Shown one piece after another: positions 1 through 7,700 of a stretch of DNA of 64,000 nt; position 1 is the stretch's first letter, and each line of letters begins with the position of its first letter. Below the pieces are notes generated by a model that saw nothing but the letters and a program-made list of their open reading frames with translations, searched no databases and had not been told where the DNA came from. Source of the DNA: Paenarthrobacter sp. AR 02 (lineage in GTDB: Bacteria; Actinomycetota; Actinomycetes; Actinomycetales; Micrococcaceae); contig NZ_JAJUKH010000001.1 of NCBI RefSeq assembly GCF_021538675.1, forward strand, positions 1,147,462-1,211,461. Reading direction: 5' to 3'. The position numbers and the translations under genes are program-made.

Positions 1-1
1 G

Positions 2-1177
2 GACGAACTGCAACCGTGGGAGGGGGGCGCTGGCAGGTTCTATGTGATCCGGGATGGTGCACTCATCGCGTGGGTGACCCCCGAAAACGCAGGCCCCACC
101 ACCGGATTCAACATCCTGGGTGCACACACCGACTCGCCTTCCTTCAAGCTCAAGCCCAAGCCCACTACGGGAAAATACGGATGGCTCCAGGCCGGCGTCG
201 AGGTTTATGGCGGACCGCTCCTGAACTCCTGGCTGGACCGCGAACTGGAGCTCGCGGGGCGTTTGGTACTGCACGATGGCACGCAGCACCTGACCGCCAC
301 GGGACCCCTTCTGCGCTTCCCGCAATTGGCCATTCACCTGGACCGTGGGGTCAACGACAACGGCCTGCACCTGTCCAAGCAGCAACACATGAATCCCGTC
401 TTTGGACAAGGAGACCCTGCAGGCGAGGATCTCCTGGCACTGCTGGCCGAACGCGTCGAGGGCGCCACTGTTGATGCCGCGGACATCGGCGGATACGACG
501 TCGTGGTTGCAGACACGCAGGCCCCCGCGGTTTTCGGGGCCAAGAGTGAGTTCTTTGCGTCTGGGCGGATGGACAACCTTTCCTCCACACACGCTGGCCT
601 GGTGGCCTTGATGGGGCATGCTGCAGCCGCCCCGAGTGACGGCCCGATTGCCGTCCTTGCAGCCTTTGACCATGAAGAGATCGGGTCCAACTCCCGCTCA
701 GGTGCCTGCGGGCCGTTGCTGGAGGACATCCTGGTGCGCATCTCTGACGGTCTCGGCGCTTCGGTGAGCCAGCGGCGACAGGCGCTGGCGGCGTCGTTCT
801 GCGTTTCCGCGGATGCTGGCCACGCCGTCCACCCGAACTACGCGGAAAAGCACGATCCCGCCAACAAGCCGGTGCTCAACGGCGGCCCCTTGCTGAAGAT
901 CAACGCCAACCAGCGTTACGCCACGGATGCCACCGGCGCCGCCCTGTGGGCGCGTCTGTGCAAGGAATCCAACGTGCCGTACCAGGAATACGTGTCAAAC
1001 AACGACCTGCCCTGCGGTTCCACCATCGGTCCGCTGACCGCCACCCGCCTCGGCATCAGGACTGTGGACGTGGGCATTCCGCTGCTGTCCATGCACTCGG
1101 CGCGGGAGCTCTGCGGCGTGGAAGATCCCAAGAGCCTCGCGACAGTTTCGCAATTGTTCTTTGGGAGCACCCTCTAA
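2..1177 (+). CDS. M18 family aminopeptidase (5' partial)
   Basis: Zinc-dependent aminopeptidase of the M18 (aspartyl aminopeptidase) family, a cytoplasmic exopeptidase that removes N-terminal, often acidic, residues from peptides. Metal and active-site motifs are visible in order: GAHTDSPSF, FDHEEIGSNS, SADAGHAVHP and the terminal MHSARE. The reading frame is open to the left edge (DELQPW precedes the first in-window ATG at 44), so the true start lies outside the window; about 391 residues of a family usually near 430 are present. The family is clear; the physiological peptide substrate is not visible from sequence. Confidence 0.93.
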   Translation, partial: DELQPWEGGAGRFYVIRDGALIAWVTPENAGPTTGFNILGAHTDSPSFKLKPKPTTGKYGWLQAGVEVYGGPLLNSWLDRELELAGRLVLHDGTQHLTATGPLLRFPQLAIHLDRGVNDNGLHLSKQQHMNPVFGQGDPAGEDLLALLAERVEGATVDAADIGGYDVVVADTQAPAVFGAKSEFFASGRMDNLSSTHAGLVALMGHAAAAPSDGPIAVLAAFDHEEIGSNSRSGACGPLLEDILVRISDGLGASVSQRRQALAASFCVSADAGHAVHPNYAEKHDPANKPVLNGGPLLKINANQRYATDATGAALWARLCKESNVPYQEYVSNNDLPCGSTIGPLTATRLGIRTVDVGIPLLSMHSARELCGVEDPKSLATVSQLFFGSTL

Positions 1178-1251
1178 GCCAAAGCCTCAAGCACTCATTT
1201 CAAGGGTGTTGCGGAAGTTCCCCTGAGGAAACTTTGGATGCCTAAAGGTTT

Positions 1252-1292
1252 ACATTTTGTGCGTCTCTCTGTTTTCGGGAAGCACAAAATGT
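1252..1292. promoter_or_regulatory. 11-bp inverted repeat before the permease
   Basis: ACATTTTGTGC (1252-1262) and its exact reverse complement GCACAAAATGT (1282-1292) are separated by 19 bases, 110 bases upstream of the permease start. The half-site spacing of 30 bp is compatible with two DNA-binding dimers or one looped regulator; as RNA it would also form a hairpin. No U-run follows, so it is not a simple terminator for the aminopeptidase gene. Confidence 0.5.
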
Positions 1293-1401
1293 TCGGTTGC
1301 ACAGGAAAGTCGTCGGTGTAGCAGGTTAACGTGATTGAGTCATGTGGCCCGTGGCACACCACAGTGGCCAACCTCCAAGACCTGAAGGACGGCGCCGATC
1401 C

Positions 1402-2817
1402 ATGCACGCTGACCAACAACTATCGAAGTCCCTGAAGCCCCGACACCTCTCCATGATCGCCATCGCCGGCGTCATCGGAGCCGGCTTGTTCGTCGGCTCC
1501 GGCGCTGCCATCCAGCAGGCCGGTCCGGGCATCCTCGTGGCATACCTGGCCGCAGGCCTGGTAGTCATCCTCGTCATGCGCATGCTCGGTGAAATGGCTG
1601 CGGCGAACCCGGAAACAGGCTCGTTTTCCACATACGCAGACAAGGCCCTCGGCCGCTGGGCGGGCTTTAGTATTGGCTGGCTCTATGCATGGTTCTGGAT
1701 CATTGTGCTCGGTATCGAAGCGACGGCCGGTGCCGCCATCATGCACCGCTGGGTTCCCGGCGTCGATCAGTGGGTCTGGGCGTTGGTCCTCATGGTCCTG
1801 CTGACACTGACCAACCTCGGTTCGGTGAAGTCCTACGGTGAGTTCGAATTCTGGTTCGCTTCCATCAAGGTCGCAGCCATTGTCATCTTCCTTCTGGCGG
1901 GCATCGCCGCGATCCTTGGTCTGATGCCGGGCGTGTCCGCTCCGGGCGTCAGCAACCTCCTGGACCAGGGTGGATTCATGCCCAACGGCCCCGGAGCCGT
2001 TTTGGCAGGCATCCTCGTAGTCGTCTTCTCCTTCTTCGGCGCGGAAATCGCCACGATCGCCGCTGGTGAATCCGAGAACCCCGTGGATGCCGTCAAGAAG
2101 GCCGTGAAGTCCACCGTATGGCGCATCCTGATCTTCTACATCGGTTCCATCGCCATAGTGGTCACCCTCCTGCCCTGGAATGACGCCTCCGTTGCCAAGA
2201 GCCCCTACGTTGCAGTCATTGAGCTGTACGGAATTCCGGGCGCCGGCACCATCATGGACATCGTTGTCCTCACGTCCGTGCTCTCTTGCTTGAACTCCGG
2301 CCTTTACACGGCAAGCCGCATGCTGTTCTCACTCTCACAGCGGGGCGACGCCCCCAAGTCCTGGATGAAGATCTCCAAGCGGGGTGTTCCGGCCGCAGCG
2401 GTACTGGCATCCACCGTGGTCGGATTCATCACCGTGGGCCTGAACTACATCGCTCCTGATACCGTGTTCCTGTTCCTGGTGAACACCTCCGGTGCCATCG
2501 CCCTGTTCGTATGGCTGGTCATTTCGGTATCGCAGCTGATCCTCCGGCGCCGCATGGGCGCTGCCGCGAAGGACCTGGAACTCAAAATGTGGTTCTTCCC
2601 CTACCTCACCTGGATTGCCATTGGTGCCATCGTGGCCCTCGTCATCGGCATGGTCATCATCGACTCCACGCGTGAGTCGCTGTTCCTCTCGCTGGGGCTG
2701 GCCGCGGTAGTCGTGGCTATCGGCGTGTGGCGGTACCGCAAGCGTGGGGCCGCCGGCGTCGAGGCGACCACCACCGAAGCCGAGCGCGCAGACATCGGTT
2801 CCGGGCCGGCGTCGTAA
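1402..2817 (+). CDS. APC-superfamily amino-acid permease (GabP/AAT type)
   Basis: Secondary amino-acid/H+ symporter of the amino-acid transporter (AAT) family with about 12 hydrophobic segments. The N-terminal family signature is present: LSMIAIAGVIGAGLFVGSG, followed by PGILVAYLAAG and the conserved GEMAAANPETGSF. At 471 residues it is full length. The ATG at 1402 is chosen over an upstream GTG at 1342 because it starts right before the conserved KSLKPRHLSMIA segment and has GAAGGA 12 bases upstream. Substrate is not certain; the closest recognisable group handles GABA or other neutral amino acids. An inverted repeat lies in its upstream region and a hairpin terminator follows. Confidence 0.9.
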   Translation: MHADQQLSKSLKPRHLSMIAIAGVIGAGLFVGSGAAIQQAGPGILVAYLAAGLVVILVMRMLGEMAAANPETGSFSTYADKALGRWAGFSIGWLYAWFWIIVLGIEATAGAAIMHRWVPGVDQWVWALVLMVLLTLTNLGSVKSYGEFEFWFASIKVAAIVIFLLAGIAAILGLMPGVSAPGVSNLLDQGGFMPNGPGAVLAGILVVVFSFFGAEIATIAAGESENPVDAVKKAVKSTVWRILIFYIGSIAIVVTLLPWNDASVAKSPYVAVIELYGIPGAGTIMDIVVLTSVLSCLNSGLYTASRMLFSLSQRGDAPKSWMKISKRGVPAAAVLASTVVGFITVGLNYIAPDTVFLFLVNTSGAIALFVWLVISVSQLILRRRMGAAAKDLELKMWFFPYLTWIAIGAIVALVIGMVIIDSTRESLFLSLGLAAVVVAIGVWRYRKRGAAGVEATTTEAERADIGSGPAS

Positions 2818-2830
2818 CAGTCTTTCCGCA

Positions 2831-2874
2831 GTGGGGCAGCCACCGTCAGCATCCGACGGCGGCTGCCCCACTTT
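2831..2874. terminator. bidirectional rho-independent terminator
   Basis: GTGGGGCAGCC (2831-2841) pairs perfectly with GGCTGCCCCAC (2861-2871), with an inner CCGTC/GACGG stem. It sits between the convergent permease and DUF1345 genes and can serve both. Confidence 0.8.
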
Positions 2875-2900
2875 GTGGTTAACGGCGGCCTGGGTGCCGG

Positions 2901-3560
2901 CTACTGGGCCAGCCCGATAACCAGGTTGATGGTTGCGGCCAGGATGACCGTGCCGAAGAGGTACGACAACAAGCTGTGTTTCAGCGCCTCGAAGCGGATC
3001 CGGTGGTTGCCCAGGTTGGTGTCGGATACCTGGTAGGTCATGCCCAAGCTGGTGGCGAGGTAGGCAAAATCCGTGTACTGGGGTGGCCTGTCCTGGTTAA
3101 AGCCGATCCCACCCACCGCACCTCCGGCATCCGGTTTGGGGCTGTAGTAGAGCTCGGCATAGCGCAGGGTGAAAAGAGTCTGGACGAGCATCCAGGAGAA
3201 GGCGACGCAGGCCAAGGCAAGTGCACCGGAGCCCAGTCTGCTGCTGTCGGACTCAGCGTGTGAATTGACGATTACGGCCGCAGCAGCCGCGATGCTGGCA
3301 AGGTTCGCCACCAGGATCAGCAGGTCGGTGACGCCGCGGGACGGGTCTTCACTGGTGGCGTGCCGGCGGGTGTCATCGGGATCCATGCGGCCGATCACCA
3401 GCCACACCCATGCGACGTAGATGAACGCGGCCGTGGCCCATCCGACTGCAGGGGCGTCCACCCAATTCCCAGCGATACCCGTGGCAATAACAGCTGCCGC
3501 TCCAGCGATGATCATGACGAGGAAGCGCAACCTGCTGCGTCTGACTCTGACGTTGCTCAT
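2901..3560 (-). CDS. DUF1345 domain membrane protein
   Basis: Membrane protein of the DUF1345 family, function unknown. It has paired hydrophobic segments at the N-terminus (around residues 10-55), a central pair, and a C-terminal segment LFGTVILAATINLVIGL. The family-defining stretch is the cytoplasmic/loop region QYTDFAYLATSLGMTYQVSDT, followed by RFEALKHSLLSYLFGT. The ATG at 3560 (MSNVRV) is preferred to an ATG 63 bases upstream because the upstream extension is hydrophilic and non-conserved in appearance, and GGTGGG precedes 3560. It converges on the permease gene. Confidence 0.85.
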   Translation of the reverse strand: MSNVRVRRSRLRFLVMIIAGAAAVIATGIAGNWVDAPAVGWATAAFIYVAWVWLVIGRMDPDDTRRHATSEDPSRGVTDLLILVANLASIAAAAAVIVNSHAESDSSRLGSGALALACVAFSWMLVQTLFTLRYAELYYSPKPDAGGAVGGIGFNQDRPPQYTDFAYLATSLGMTYQVSDTNLGNHRIRFEALKHSLLSYLFGTVILAATINLVIGLAQ

Positions 3561-3717
3561 TTGCCCACCATAGTTAGCCGCTGCGGACCCCCGCGCGAAC
3601 CACGCCCGACCGGATGCCATCAAACGAGCAGGAATCCACGTATTGGCGTTCCTCGTGTTAGTGTCTTTGTCGCTGTCGAGGAGAAAAACGAAACACTGTT
3701 TTCCCCCTGATCACCTT

Positions 3718-3800
3718 GCGCGGGTGGCGGAATGGCAGACGCGCTAGCTTGAGGTGCTAGTCCTCGAAAGGGGGTGGGGGTTCAAGTCCCCCTCCGCGCA
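3718..3800 (+). tRNA. tRNA-Leu (anticodon GAG)
   Basis: Class II tRNA. The acceptor stem GCGCGGG pairs with TCCGCGC, the D arm follows, the anticodon stem CTAGC/GCTAG encloses loop TTGAGGT (anticodon GAG, reads CUC/CUU), a long variable arm TCCTCGAAAGGGGG follows, and the T arm carries GGTTCAAGTCC. The 3' CCA is not encoded. It stands alone between protein genes. Confidence 0.96.
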
Positions 3801-3805
3801 CAATG

Positions 3806-3834
3806 AAACCCCCGGTCTTCGGACCGGGGGTTTT
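3806..3834 (+). terminator. terminator of tRNA-Leu
   Basis: Perfect 9-bp stem CCCCCGGTC/GACCGGGGG around a TTCG tetraloop, followed by TTTTG, immediately downstream of the tRNA. Confidence 0.93.
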
Positions 3835-3910
3835 GTCGTTCCATGCCGCGCGCGCCGGGGCGCACGCCTCCATGGGCGCGCGCCTCTTCGCGCCGCACGC
3901 CTCTATGCGC

Positions 3911-4249
3911 CTAGGCGCCGGAGCGGGGTGCGAACATGATCACGCCCACCCCCACAAGGCAGACTGCGGCTCCGATGACGTCCCAGCGGTCGGGGCGGAA
4001 GCCGTCAACCAGCATGCCCCATGCCAGCGAGCCGATAATAAAGACGCCGCCGTACGCGGCAAGGACCCGACCGAAGTGGGCGTCCGGCTGGAAGGCTGCG
4101 AAGAATCCGTAGATTCCCAGCGCGATGATCCCCAGCCCGGCCCACCACCACGCGCGTCCTTCACGAACGGCCTGCCAGATCAACCAGGCTCCGCCGATCT
4201 CTGCGACAGCGGCCAAAACGAACAGAACAATCGGCTTCAGGACGGTCAT
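3911..4249 (-). CDS. YnfA (UPF0060) family small membrane protein
   Basis: Four-helix membrane protein of 112 residues, the usual size for the YnfA/UPF0060 family, whose members are distantly related to small multidrug-resistance transporters. Diagnostic segments are [11 protein letters not shown] near the N-terminus, [12 protein letters not shown] in the middle, and [20 protein letters not shown] at the C-terminus. Actual transport in this organism is unproven. It is transcribed against the tRNA and away from rpsF. Confidence 0.9.
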   Translation of the reverse strand: MTVLKPIVLFVLAAVAEIGGAWLIWQAVREGRAWWWAGLGIIALGIYGFFAAFQPDAHFGRVLAAYGGVFIIGSLAWGMLVDGFRPDRWDVIGAAVCLVGVGVIMFAPRSGA

Positions 4250-4424
4250 GGATCAAGTATTCACTGCATGGCCACCGGTGTTATCCACATAGGACAGCTT
4301 CCCGGTTTCCGCCGAGGATCCGGCCGAATAGCTTTGAGTGCAGGAGATGCACTAAGATATTGAAGTCTGTGTTACGCCCTCCCGCGGAATTTTCGGTGGG
4401 GAGCTGGCACGGCATCGCAAATGA

Positions 4425-4469
4425 ACCTCCTGTTACGGAAATACCGTAACCGCTTAGCCCAAAGGAGGT
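4425..4469 (+). promoter_or_regulatory. rpsF leader with anti-Shine-Dalgarno fold
   Basis: ACCTCCT (4425-4431) is exactly complementary to AGGAGGT (4463-4469), the rpsF ribosome site. Between them lies a perfect 7-bp hairpin GTTACGG-AAATA-CCGTAAC (4432-4450). The leader could therefore hide the ribosome site, and a CCG lies at the base of the inner helix. In many bacteria the S6:S18 complex binds its own mRNA leader through a structured element with a CCG motif (known for the family); that this leader works the same way is inference. Confidence 0.6.
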
Positions 4470-4479
4470 GGGTTCACAT

Positions 4480-4785
4480 ATGCGTCCTTACGAATTGATG
4501 GTAATCATCGACCCCGAGGTCGAAGAACGTACCGTAGAGTCGTCGCTTCAGAAGTTCCTCAATGTCATCACCACCGATGGTGGAACCATCGAAAAGGTAG
4601 ACATCTGGGGCCGTCGCCGTCTGGCGTACGACATCAAGAAGAAGTCCGAAGGTATCTACGCCGTGGTGAACTTCACCGCTGCTCCGGCTACCGCCAAGGA
4701 ACTTGATCGCCAGCTGTCTCTCAACGAGACGATCATGCGCACCAAGATCATCCGCCCTGAAGACCAGAAGGTTGTTGCTGAGTAA
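4480..4785 (+). CDS. rpsF: 30S ribosomal protein S6
   Basis: Small-subunit ribosomal protein that pairs with S18 on the 30S platform. The sequence starts [16 protein letters not shown] and contains the conserved [18 protein letters not shown] core; 101 residues is normal for actinobacteria. The start at 4480 follows an excellent AAAGGAGGT site; an in-frame GTG twelve bases earlier is rejected. First gene of the operon rpsF-ssb-rpsR-rplI, with a structured leader just upstream. Confidence 0.98.
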   Translation: MRPYELMVIIDPEVEERTVESSLQKFLNVITTDGGTIEKVDIWGRRRLAYDIKKKSEGIYAVVNFTAAPATAKELDRQLSLNETIMRTKIIRPEDQKVVAE

Positions 4786-4835
4786 TCAGCCCCTTTCAGA
4801 TCTTTACCCCGCAGGAACGAACAAGGAGGCAGTAG

Positions 4836-5420
4836 ATGGCAGGCGAAACCACTATTACGGTCATCGGTAATCTCACCAATGACCCCGAGCTGCGGTTCAC
4901 CCCGTCTGGCTCAGCAGTAGCGAACTTCACCATCGCTTCTACTCCCCGGACCTTTGACCGCCAGTCCAATGAGTGGAAGGACGGGGAAACCCTGTTCCTC
5001 CGCGCATCGGTATGGCGCGAAGCAGCCGAGAACGTGGCCGAATCCCTGACCAAGGGTATGCGCGTCATCGTTTCCGGTCGTTTGAAGAGCCGTTCCTACG
5101 AAACCAAAGAAGGCGAGAAGCGCACCGTTATCGAGCTTGAGGTCGACGAAATCGGCCCCAGCCTGCGTTACGCCAACGCCAAAGTCAACCGTACCCAGCG
5201 CTCCGGCGGTGGCCAGGGCGGCTTCGGTGGCGGTAACGCCGGTAATTCCGGTGGCTTTGGAGGTGGCGCTCCTGGTGGAAACCAGGGCGGCGGCAACTCC
5301 GGTGGAAACTGGGGCGGCAACAACCAGCCCGCACAGCAGGATGATCCCTGGGCCACGCCCGGGGTCAGCAATGCAGGCGGCGGTTGGGGCAACGGCCCTG
5401 ATTCCGAACCTCCCTTCTAA
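4836..5420 (+). CDS. ssb: single-stranded DNA-binding protein
   Basis: SSB protects single-stranded DNA and recruits replication and repair enzymes through its acidic tail. The N-terminal OB fold runs from [19 protein letters not shown] through about residue 110, including the [19 protein letters not shown] segment. A long glycine/asparagine-rich linker follows (about residues 115-180), ending in the tip DSEPPF, a slight variant of the common DDDIPF/DEPPF. It lies 50 bp after rpsF with its own AAGGAGG site, as in many actinobacteria. Confidence 0.98.
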   Translation: MAGETTITVIGNLTNDPELRFTPSGSAVANFTIASTPRTFDRQSNEWKDGETLFLRASVWREAAENVAESLTKGMRVIVSGRLKSRSYETKEGEKRTVIELEVDEIGPSLRYANAKVNRTQRSGGGQGGFGGGNAGNSGGFGGGAPGGNQGGGNSGGNWGGNNQPAQQDDPWATPGVSNAGGGWGNGPDSEPPF

Positions 5421-5548
5421 ACAACACATAAACGTCCGACGCCGGTCGCTCACCGGGACTGCCGAAAGGCACCTTGGCGATCACCGCCGTCGAACACCAC
5501 CATCCCGTGGATCAATATCCACGGGCTCCATAGAAAAGGAGCTCCACG

Positions 5549-5788
5549 ATGGCTAAGGCTGAACTCCGTAAGCCCAAACCAAAGTCCAACCCCTTGAAGG
5601 CCGCTGACATCACTGTCATCGACTACAAGGACGTAGCACTGCTGCGCAAGTTCATCTCCGACCGCGGAAAGATCCGCGCTCGTCGCGTCACTGGCGTTAC
5701 CGTTCAGGAACAGCGCAAGATCGCCCAGGCAATCAAGAACGCCCGCGAAGTTGCTCTGCTGCCTTACTCCGGCGCTGGCCGCGGCTAA
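5549..5788 (+). CDS. rpsR: 30S ribosomal protein S18
   Basis: Primary S6 partner on the 30S platform. The 79-residue protein has the typical core [20 protein letters not shown] followed by [19 protein letters not shown]. No CXXC zinc knuckle is present, so this is the zinc-independent (C-minus) type. It is third in the rpsF operon, preceded by AAAAGGAG. Confidence 0.98.
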   Translation: MAKAELRKPKPKSNPLKAADITVIDYKDVALLRKFISDRGKIRARRVTGVTVQEQRKIAQAIKNAREVALLPYSGAGRG

Positions 5789-5806
5789 GGGAAGGGATTA
5801 ACTAAC

Positions 5807-6259
5807 ATGGCAAAGCTCATTCTGACCCACGAAGTAACCGGTCTCGGTGCTGCTGGCGACGTTGTCGAGGTCAAGGACGGTTACGCACGTAACTTCCTGC
5901 TGCCCCGCGGCTTCGCTCTGACCTGGTCCAAGGGTGGCGAGAAGCAGGTTGAGTCCATCAAGGCTGCACGCGCTGCTCGTGCGCACGCTTCCGTTGAAGC
6001 TGCACAGGCCCAGGCTCAGGCACTGTCCTCCAAGAAGGTCAAGCTCGAGGTGAAGGCCGGCGAGTCCGGTCGTCTCTTCGGCACCGTCAAGCCTGCTGAT
6101 GTCGCTGCTGCTGTTGAGGCCGCTGGCCTCGGCTCCATCGACAAGCGCAACGTTGAACTGCCGAACCACATCAAGTCTGTCGGTTCGTACCAGGCCAACG
6201 TTCGCCTGCACGAGGACGTTTCCGCTGTCATCGACCTCGAGGTCGTAGCCAGCAAGTAG
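5807..6259 (+). CDS. rplI: 50S ribosomal protein L9
   Basis: Elongated large-subunit protein made of two RNA-binding domains joined by a long helix. The N-terminal signature [33 protein letters not shown] is intact (residues 2-35, described here by its start and end), then an Ala/Lys-rich connecting helix, and the C-terminal domain with [13 protein letters not shown]. 150 residues, full length. It begins 18 bp after rpsR and ends the operon at a strong terminator. Confidence 0.98.
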   Translation: MAKLILTHEVTGLGAAGDVVEVKDGYARNFLLPRGFALTWSKGGEKQVESIKAARAARAHASVEAAQAQAQALSSKKVKLEVKAGESGRLFGTVKPADVAAAVEAAGLGSIDKRNVELPNHIKSVGSYQANVRLHEDVSAVIDLEVVASK

Positions 6260-6274
6260 TCCCTGACTACAAAG

Positions 6275-6313
6275 AAGGCCCCCACTTCCGGTTTCCGGTG
6301 GTGGGGGCTTTTC
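6275..6313 (+). terminator. terminator of the rpsF operon
   Basis: GCCCCCAC pairs with GTGGGGGC around an inner CCGG-TTT-CCGG stem, followed by TTTTCT, 16 bases after the rplI stop. Confidence 0.93.
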
Positions 6314-6359
6314 TGTGCCCCTATATCTCGGCGGGGTGGCGGGGCAGGGGCGCGGGATG

Positions 6360-6782
6360 TCAGGGGGTGTGCAGTTCGCTCATGACGTGTTGGTAGCCGG
6401 CGTGGACCAGTTCTGACAAGACGCTCCCGTCCACGTCGTCCAGCTTGTTGATGTAGACACAGGCAGTGCTTGTTTTGTATTTCCCAAGTTTCGGCAACAG
6501 ATCCTCCGCCTCGGGGCTGCCGGTGAGTCCGTACACCACCAGGTTCGCCTTGCGGGGAGAAAAGCCGACGGCGGCGGCGTTGCCCTCGCGGCCACTGCTG
6601 TATCTGTAGTGGTAGCTGCCAAATCCTACGATCGTTGGCCCCCACATCACCGCTTCCTGGCCGGTGGCCTGGCGCATCATGTCCAGCAGTTCCAAGCCGT
6701 CTTTCCGCCGTTGGGGATGTTCCACCGCTGCCAGGAAGTCTTCCACGGAGACGTCCGTGGGCTGTGTCTTGTTCTCTGCCAT
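6360..6782 (-). CDS. DUF1801 domain protein
   Basis: 140-residue protein of the DUF1801/YdhG-like fold, often found in actinobacteria; biochemical role unknown. Family features are RRKDGLELLDMMRQATGQE near the N-terminus, MWGPTIVGFGSYHYRY, and NLVVYGLTG in the beta-rich core. The ATG at 6782 (MAENKTQP) fits the normal family start better than the upstream ATG at 6821. It is divergent from the PhzF gene with 58 bp between starts. Confidence 0.85.
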   Translation of the reverse strand: MAENKTQPTDVSVEDFLAAVEHPQRRKDGLELLDMMRQATGQEAVMWGPTIVGFGSYHYRYSSGREGNAAAVGFSPRKANLVVYGLTGSPEAEDLLPKLGKYKTSTACVYINKLDDVDGSVLSELVHAGYQHVMSELHTP

Positions 6783-6840
6783 GCCCGTAGTCTCCCAGAC
6801 CAGGCGTGGACCGGCCACCACCCGGTGATAGCCTGCATCA

Positions 6841-7692
6841 GTGACTTCCGGCGCCCCCCGTAACCGACCATTCCATCAGGTAGACGTCTTTTCCGACCGT
6901 CCTTACCTCGGCAACCCCCTCGCCGTCGTCGTGGATGCGGAAGGGCTCAGCGGCGAGACCATGCAGCACTTCGCCAACTGGACCAACCTTTCCGAGACCA
7001 CGTTCCTCCTGCCGCCCAGCGACCCCGCTGCCGACTACAAGGTTCGGATCTTCACAGCCAGCGAGGAGTTCCCCTTTGCCGGGCACCCCACCCTGGGATC
7101 CGCGCACACCTGGCTCCAAGCCGGGGGAGTGCCCAAGACGGATGGCGTAGTGGTGCAGGAGTGCGGGGCAGGCTTGGTCCGGGTGAAGCACGACGCCGGG
7201 CGGTTGGCTTTTGCTGCGCCGCCGCTGACGCGCTCCGGGCCGGTTTCGGACGAGGTTCGCGCGCAGCTCGCAGCCGGTTTGCGGCTTCCTGAGGAAGCGC
7301 TGCTGGATACGTCGTGGCTGGTCAACGGTCCGGCGTGGATCGGCGTGCTCCTGGAATCGGCGCGGCAGGTGTTGGGCATCGAGCCCGACCTCGCAGCAAT
7401 GGGTGATTTGAAGGTGGGCGTGATCGGCCCGCACGAGGCGGGTTCCGACGTCGATTTTGAAGTCCGGACTTTCATTGCCCACGACGCGATGACCGAAGAC
7501 CCGGTGACGGGCAGTTTTAATGCGGGCGCAGCCCAATGGTTGATAGGCAGCGGGCGCGCACCGGACGAGTACACAGCGGCTCAGGGCACGGTGTTGGGCC
7601 GCGCTGGACGCGTCCACGTCAAGGCTGAAGACGGCGAAATTTGGGTTGGCGGGGCCTCAGCTACTTGCATCCAAGGGACCGTGCTCTTGTAA
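6841..7692 (+). CDS. PhzF family isomerase/epimerase-like protein
   Basis: 283-residue PhzF-family protein with the diaminopimelate-epimerase fold. Motifs are FHQVDVFSD near the N-terminus, the catalytic glutamate region NLSETTF, FPFAGHPTLGSAH, and DPVTGSFNAGAAQWL in the second lobe. PhzF enzymes catalyse proton-shift isomerisations; no phenazine genes are nearby, so the substrate is unknown. The start codon is GTG at 6841. Confidence 0.9.
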   Translation: MTSGAPRNRPFHQVDVFSDRPYLGNPLAVVVDAEGLSGETMQHFANWTNLSETTFLLPPSDPAADYKVRIFTASEEFPFAGHPTLGSAHTWLQAGGVPKTDGVVVQECGAGLVRVKHDAGRLAFAAPPLTRSGPVSDEVRAQLAAGLRLPEEALLDTSWLVNGPAWIGVLLESARQVLGIEPDLAAMGDLKVGVIGPHEAGSDVDFEVRTFIAHDAMTEDPVTGSFNAGAAQWLIGSGRAPDEYTAAQGTVLGRAGRVHVKAEDGEIWVGGASATCIQGTVLL

Positions 7693-7700
7693 TGCGTCGT

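Noticed and set aside
5200..5400. GGTGGC-type tandem repeats in ssb
   Set aside because: Coding repeats of the Gly/Asn linker, normal for actinobacterial SSB.
4911..5453. 180-codon minus-strand open frame over ssb
   Set aside because: Reverse of the Gly-rich linker of SSB; no support.
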